A stretch of 64,000 nt of DNA from an uncultured Aquimarina sp. (GTDB lineage: Bacteria; Bacteroidota; Bacteroidia; Flavobacteriales; Flavobacteriaceae): the NCBI GenBank assembly GCA_947502885.1, contig CANNBP010000016.1, forward strand, positions 62,001-126,000, written 5' to 3'. The notes beneath the pieces were generated by a model. That model ran no database searches. It was not told the origin of the DNA and saw only the letters and a list, made by a program, of their open reading frames with translations. Positions 61,530-64,000 of this stretch are shown piece after piece. Position numbers and translations under genes: made by a program. The first letter of the stretch is position 1. Each line of letters opens with the position of its first letter.

Positions 61530-61743
61530 TGAAGTTTTTTTGTAAAAAAGAAAAGAAGACTTGTATTTTGTTTGTAAACTGTTGGCTAATAGTTTGGGGA
61601 GTTATGACTCATGTTATATTTACCCTTTGGGGAAAAGTTACTGTAAACATAGTAGATTGTCATTTTTTTACAAACAAAACCAATAAAGTCTTCGTTTTCA
61701 ATCTAATTTTGACAGGTAGCGTGATGTTTTAAATTGACAATGG
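61530..61743. repeat. Degenerate direct repeat R1, copy a
   Basis: This stretch aligns with 62040-62246: for example ATTTACC-CTTTGGGGAAAAGTTACTGTAAA here and the same text with changes at 62125-62155, then C-TTCGTTTTC-x-ATC-x-AATTTTGACA-x-GTAGCGTGAT in both. A 72-codon frame in it (61514-61732) is a by-product. In copy b the repeat lies just downstream of the GT2 gene's stop. Confidence 0.6.
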
Positions 61744-61759
61744 TATTGTTTAATTGGCG

Positions 61760-61925
61760 AGGTATGATGATTCTTTATTTTTATATGACTTACTTCAGAA
61801 TCACATTTCAAATATATAGATGTTATCTCCTTTTTTTCTTAGTACTTCGATGAATGAAGTATTGCTTTCGATGAATGGTTTTTATTCAAAGATGTACTAT
61901 TCATCTATTCTTAAAATAGGATTCA
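61760..61925. repeat. Degenerate direct repeat R2, copy a (remnant of a GT2 gene start and its upstream region)
   Basis: It aligns with 63085-63265. It begins with AGGTAT-x-ATGATTC, which on the minus strand encodes I-I-I-P, the first strand of the GT2 protein, and continues with the gene's upstream region including the inverted repeat GATGAATGGT (61870-61879) / ACTATTCATC (61896-61905) and a second hairpin TACTTC / GAAGTA (61843-61861). The body of the gene is missing between R1 copy a and this block. Confidence 0.6.
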
Positions 61926-62039
61926 AAATTTATGTTTTTTTTAAGCTTGAACTAACTGTAAATTAAGTTTTAATAGTATTTTGTTGTTGTTTTGAATGAT
62001 TTAAGAGAGGTTTACTATTTGCAAGGACTACCTAGGTAT

Positions 62040-62246
62040 TTTAGTTAAAAAAAGAAAACGAAAGTTTTTTAAGTATTTACAAAGTAGCGGTTTTTAATTA
62101 GGTTGGTGATGACTTATTCTAATTTACCTTTTGGGGGAAAGTTATTGTAAATATAGTTTTGAGTCATATGTTGTAAATAGAATTTAATAAAACCTTCGTT
62201 TTCGATTCAATTTTGACAAGTAGCGTGATTTTTTTATTTGACAATG
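62040..62246. repeat. Degenerate direct repeat R1, copy b
   Basis: This is the partner of 61530-61743 in the same orientation, about 510 bases away. It starts 50 bases downstream of the GT2 stop when read on the minus strand, so R1 is the old 3' flank of the duplicated unit. The remaining bases of 61499-62297 hold nothing else recognised. Confidence 0.6.
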
Positions 62247-62297
62247 TGCTACATTAATTATTAGGGGGTTATTACGTTTATAAATATTCTAGTAGTA

Positions 62298-63119
62298 TTA
62301 TGCTGCGAATGATGGAGTAGGCAATCCGAAGATCTCTACTATTGGTTCTTGCACTATACTTTTACTTGCATAATTTATGTTTTGAAGTATGTTATAATTA
62401 AACCAGATAGATAGTAATCTGTATGGAATCTCTAAAGAATCTTTAATTCCTAACTTAGAGTCATCCATATGTACCCATCTTTGTAAAGGTTGCTCATATA
62501 TTTTATTCATGATTTCTGCTTTTCCAAAGTGTCTTTTCATTTTGATAAACATTTCGACATCAAATAACCATCTACTAAAGAAGTTTTTATTGAATATAAC
62601 AGGAACCAGATCTGCTTTGAATACTTTGGCTCCACATTGGGTATCTTTAATTGATAAACCAAGAATGAACACAATAAGAATGTTTATTAGTTTTGAAATC
62701 ATGGCCCTTAAACCATTTTTTTTAATGGTATCAGATGCATTTTTAGCTCTAGACCCAAAAACAAAGCTCAATTTTTCGTTTGTTTTTAATGTTTGTAGTA
62801 ATCCATCAAAATCTTCAAAATCTGTGGATAAATCAGCATCGATAAACCCAATAAACTCTATATCGCTTCTGCTATGAAGGTATCTAGCTCCTGCTCTTAC
62901 AGCTGCAGCTTTACCAGAATTCTTTTTGATATCGATAACACTTACTTTTTGTGTATTTATAGATTGAATATTTAATAATACGTCTATGGTGTTATCTTTA
63001 CTTCCATCATTTACAAAACACAAATGAAAGTCATTTTCTTGTTGAATGAAATTTGTAAAAGCGGTTACGTTTAATCTCTTTTCTTCGTTATAGCAAGGTA
63101 TAATGATTCCAGTTTTCAT
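62298..63119 (-). CDS. GT2-family glycosyltransferase (DPM/DPG synthase-like)
   Basis: This 273-residue protein opens with the GT-A fold start I-I-I-P-C-Y-N-E-E-K-R-L and has F-V-N-D-G-S-K-D-N-T, the D-x-D motif F-I-D-A-D-L-S-T-D, G-S-R-A, and D-T-Q-C-G-A-K-V-F. That set is typical of dolichyl/polyprenyl-phosphate glycosyltransferases. A short hydrophobic helix (M-I-S-K-L-I-N-I-L-I-V-F-I-L-G-L) lies at about 140-155. It may glycosylate a lipid carrier for the divergent membrane protein at 63481. Remains of a second copy lie downstream. Confidence 0.87.
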   Translation of the reverse strand: MKTGIIIPCYNEEKRLNVTAFTNFIQQENDFHLCFVNDGSKDNTIDVLLNIQSINTQKVSVIDIKKNSGKAAAVRAGARYLHSRSDIEFIGFIDADLSTDFEDFDGLLQTLKTNEKLSFVFGSRAKNASDTIKKNGLRAMISKLINILIVFILGLSIKDTQCGAKVFKADLVPVIFNKNFFSRWLFDVEMFIKMKRHFGKAEIMNKIYEQPLQRWVHMDDSKLGIKDSLEIPYRLLSIWFNYNILQNINYASKSIVQEPIVEIFGLPTPSFAA

Positions 63120-63205
63120 AATTGATTATTTTAGGATTACATTTCAAAAGTACCTATGAATTAAGCTTTTCTAGAGCATATTTCGATGAGTAGAGAATTG
63201 CCTAC

Positions 63206-63241
63206 GATGAATGGTTTTTGTCGAAGGACATACCATTCATC
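63206..63241. promoter_or_regulatory. Inverted repeat upstream of the GT2 gene (R2 copy b)
   Basis: GATGAATGGT (63206-63215) and ACCATTCATC (63232-63241) form perfect 10-base arms around 16 bases. A nearly identical structure occurs in R2 copy a at 61870-61905. R2 copy b spans about 63085-63265. The dyad lies 87 bases upstream of the GT2 ATG and may be a regulator site between the divergent genes. Confidence 0.5.
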
Positions 63242-63265
63242 TATACCTAAAACTTTACCAAGAAG

Positions 63266-63480
63266 TTTTAGAGTACCTTGTTATAAAGTGAGAAAATGTA
63301 ATATAATTGCTTATAGGTTTTAGCAAAGTAGTTTACCCCTGTGCATGCCAAAGGGTTCTGGCGAGATTTTAAAATCTAGTGACACTTTAAGTTAGAGGCA
63401 GTTTCAAGATGTACTAGTTTTTCTATTACTTAATCTGGGTTTATTGTATATTTAGTATCGAAAACTATGGCGAGCTTTAT
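63266..63480. other. Intergenic stretch, nothing further recognised
   Basis: Between the R2 repeat and the gene at 63481. No exact TAnnTTTG box is seen. Confidence 0.4.
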
Positions 63481-64000
63481 ATGAATAAAACCACAAACAG
63501 GTATTTAATCAGTGCATTACTCATTGGAGTGGTTTTTCATGGCACGACTATTTTCTTCACCTTAGAGTCTACATATGATGCACTAATTCATCTATTTTTT
63601 GGAAATCATTATGCCAATAATTGGTTTGAAACATGGAACTACAGCTGGTATACCGGATTTACAGTATTGGGATACCCCCCATTAGTACATCAGAGTATTG
63701 GATTACTTTCGTATATAGGAGGGTTAAAGTTTGGTTTGTTTACCGTAGCTATAATAGCAATTATACTTTTTATTACGGGGATTTATCGCTTTGCCCTTTT
63801 GCTTACTTCAAATCGAAAAGTAGCAGGGTATACGGCAATATTTGCAGTATTCTCATCGGCTTTCATAGAAACACTCCATATTTTTGGGCAATTACCTAGT
63901 ATTATAGGGCTGTCTGTATTACTACATGCATTACCAGAAATTTATTTGTGGCTTAAAGTAGGTTCCTACAAATATTTAATAAATGCGTTAAGTCTCATTG
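63481..64000 (+). CDS. Polytopic membrane protein (partial, 3' end beyond window)
   Basis: The first 173 codons of a hydrophobic protein: MNKTTNRYLISALLIGVVF, then an extracytoplasmic loop with H-Y-A-N-N-W-F-E-T-W-N-Y-S-W-Y-T-G-F and G-Y-P-P-L-V-H-Q, then at least three helices. The G-Y-P-P-L loop pattern after helix 1 occurs in GT-C-like glycosyltransferases and in membrane proteins with a 6-pyruvoyl-tetrahydropterin-synthase-related domain. It is open to the window end. It is divergent from the GT2 gene, which could supply a lipid-linked sugar. Confidence 0.6.
   Translation, partial: MNKTTNRYLISALLIGVVFHGTTIFFTLESTYDALIHLFFGNHYANNWFETWNYSWYTGFTVLGYPPLVHQSIGLLSYIGGLKFGLFTVAIIAIILFITGIYRFALLLTSNRKVAGYTAIFAVFSSAFIETLHIFGQLPSIIGLSVLLHALPEIYLWLKVGSYKYLINALSLI

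Noticed and set aside
61514..61732. 72-codon open frame on the + strand.
   Set aside because: It lies inside repeat R1, its second copy (62040-62246) is not open, and its composition (many Phe, Val, Asn, Cys from simple sequence) is not protein-like.

Overview
The window is about one-third G+C and looks like a marine Flavobacteriaceae chromosome, close to Aquimarina or Tenacibaculum. This rests on TAnnTTTG -7 promoter boxes, a C-terminal type IX secretion tail, SusC-like TonB receptors with a carboxypeptidase-regulatory domain, TPR sensor kinases paired with response regulators, and a CzcA protein fused to its TolC-like partner. No rRNA, tRNA, CRISPR array, transposase or prophage was recognised.

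Layout. (1) 1-8.3 kb: a membrane/polyamine module. The + strand carries the end of a K+ channel, a DUF4178 protein, a lipoprotein, a DUF350 protein and a membrane-fused spermidine synthase. The - strand carries a second membrane-fused spermidine synthase with a Tat-type FAD oxidoreductase, then a secreted barrel-like protein with an ACP-like protein lacking the phosphopantetheine serine. (2) 8.3-16 kb: an orphan transcript with a strong terminator, a small lipopeptide with a structured leader, a TPR histidine kinase with its response regulator, an ECF sigma factor, and a membrane AraC regulator. (3) 16-27.7 kb: mixed core and accessory genes: a sterol desaturase-like hydroxylase, a CheY-like protein, a GAF-PAS-DHp protein without an ATPase domain, a K+ channel, DUF7079, a paralogous pair, RlmF, a gluzincin peptidase, DUF3291-DUF2262, a propeller lipoprotein and RidA. 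(4) 27.9-36.4 kb (all - strand): a heavy-metal island of a Cys/His-rich protein, a CzcA-CzcC fusion, a CzcB-like adaptor, a Fur-family regulator and a P-type ATPase. Its two promoters share one operator sequence. (5) 37.3-49.4 kb: an NRPS-independent hydroxamate siderophore operon of PLP decarboxylase, N-hydroxylase, exporter, GNAT-NIS synthetase fusion, separate GNAT, second NIS synthetase, fatty-acid hydroxylase-like protein, membrane acyltransferase and a full-length RpfF (DSF synthase)-like crotonase, ending at a strong terminator. (6) 49.4-59.2 kb: the iron response: flavodoxin, an AraC regulator, and an uptake locus that resembles XusABC (TonB receptor, DUF4374 lipoprotein, PepSY protein) with a type IX cargo protein inserted. 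(7) 59.3-64 kb: a Crp/Fnr regulator and a neighbour sharing its operator, decayed genes, a GT2 glycosyltransferase beside the scar of its own duplication, and the start of a polytopic membrane protein.

The genes of regions 5 and 6 form one iron economy. The siderophore would be made and exported by the operon and re-imported through the Xus-like locus, while flavodoxin replaces ferredoxin. A palindromic motif with core TTATTTAGA sits at all three promoters, so common iron control is likely. The most novel point is the tail of the siderophore operon (hydroxylase, acyltransferase, RpfF homologue). It suggests either a fatty-acylated siderophore or production of a DSF-type fatty-acid signal coupled to iron starvation.
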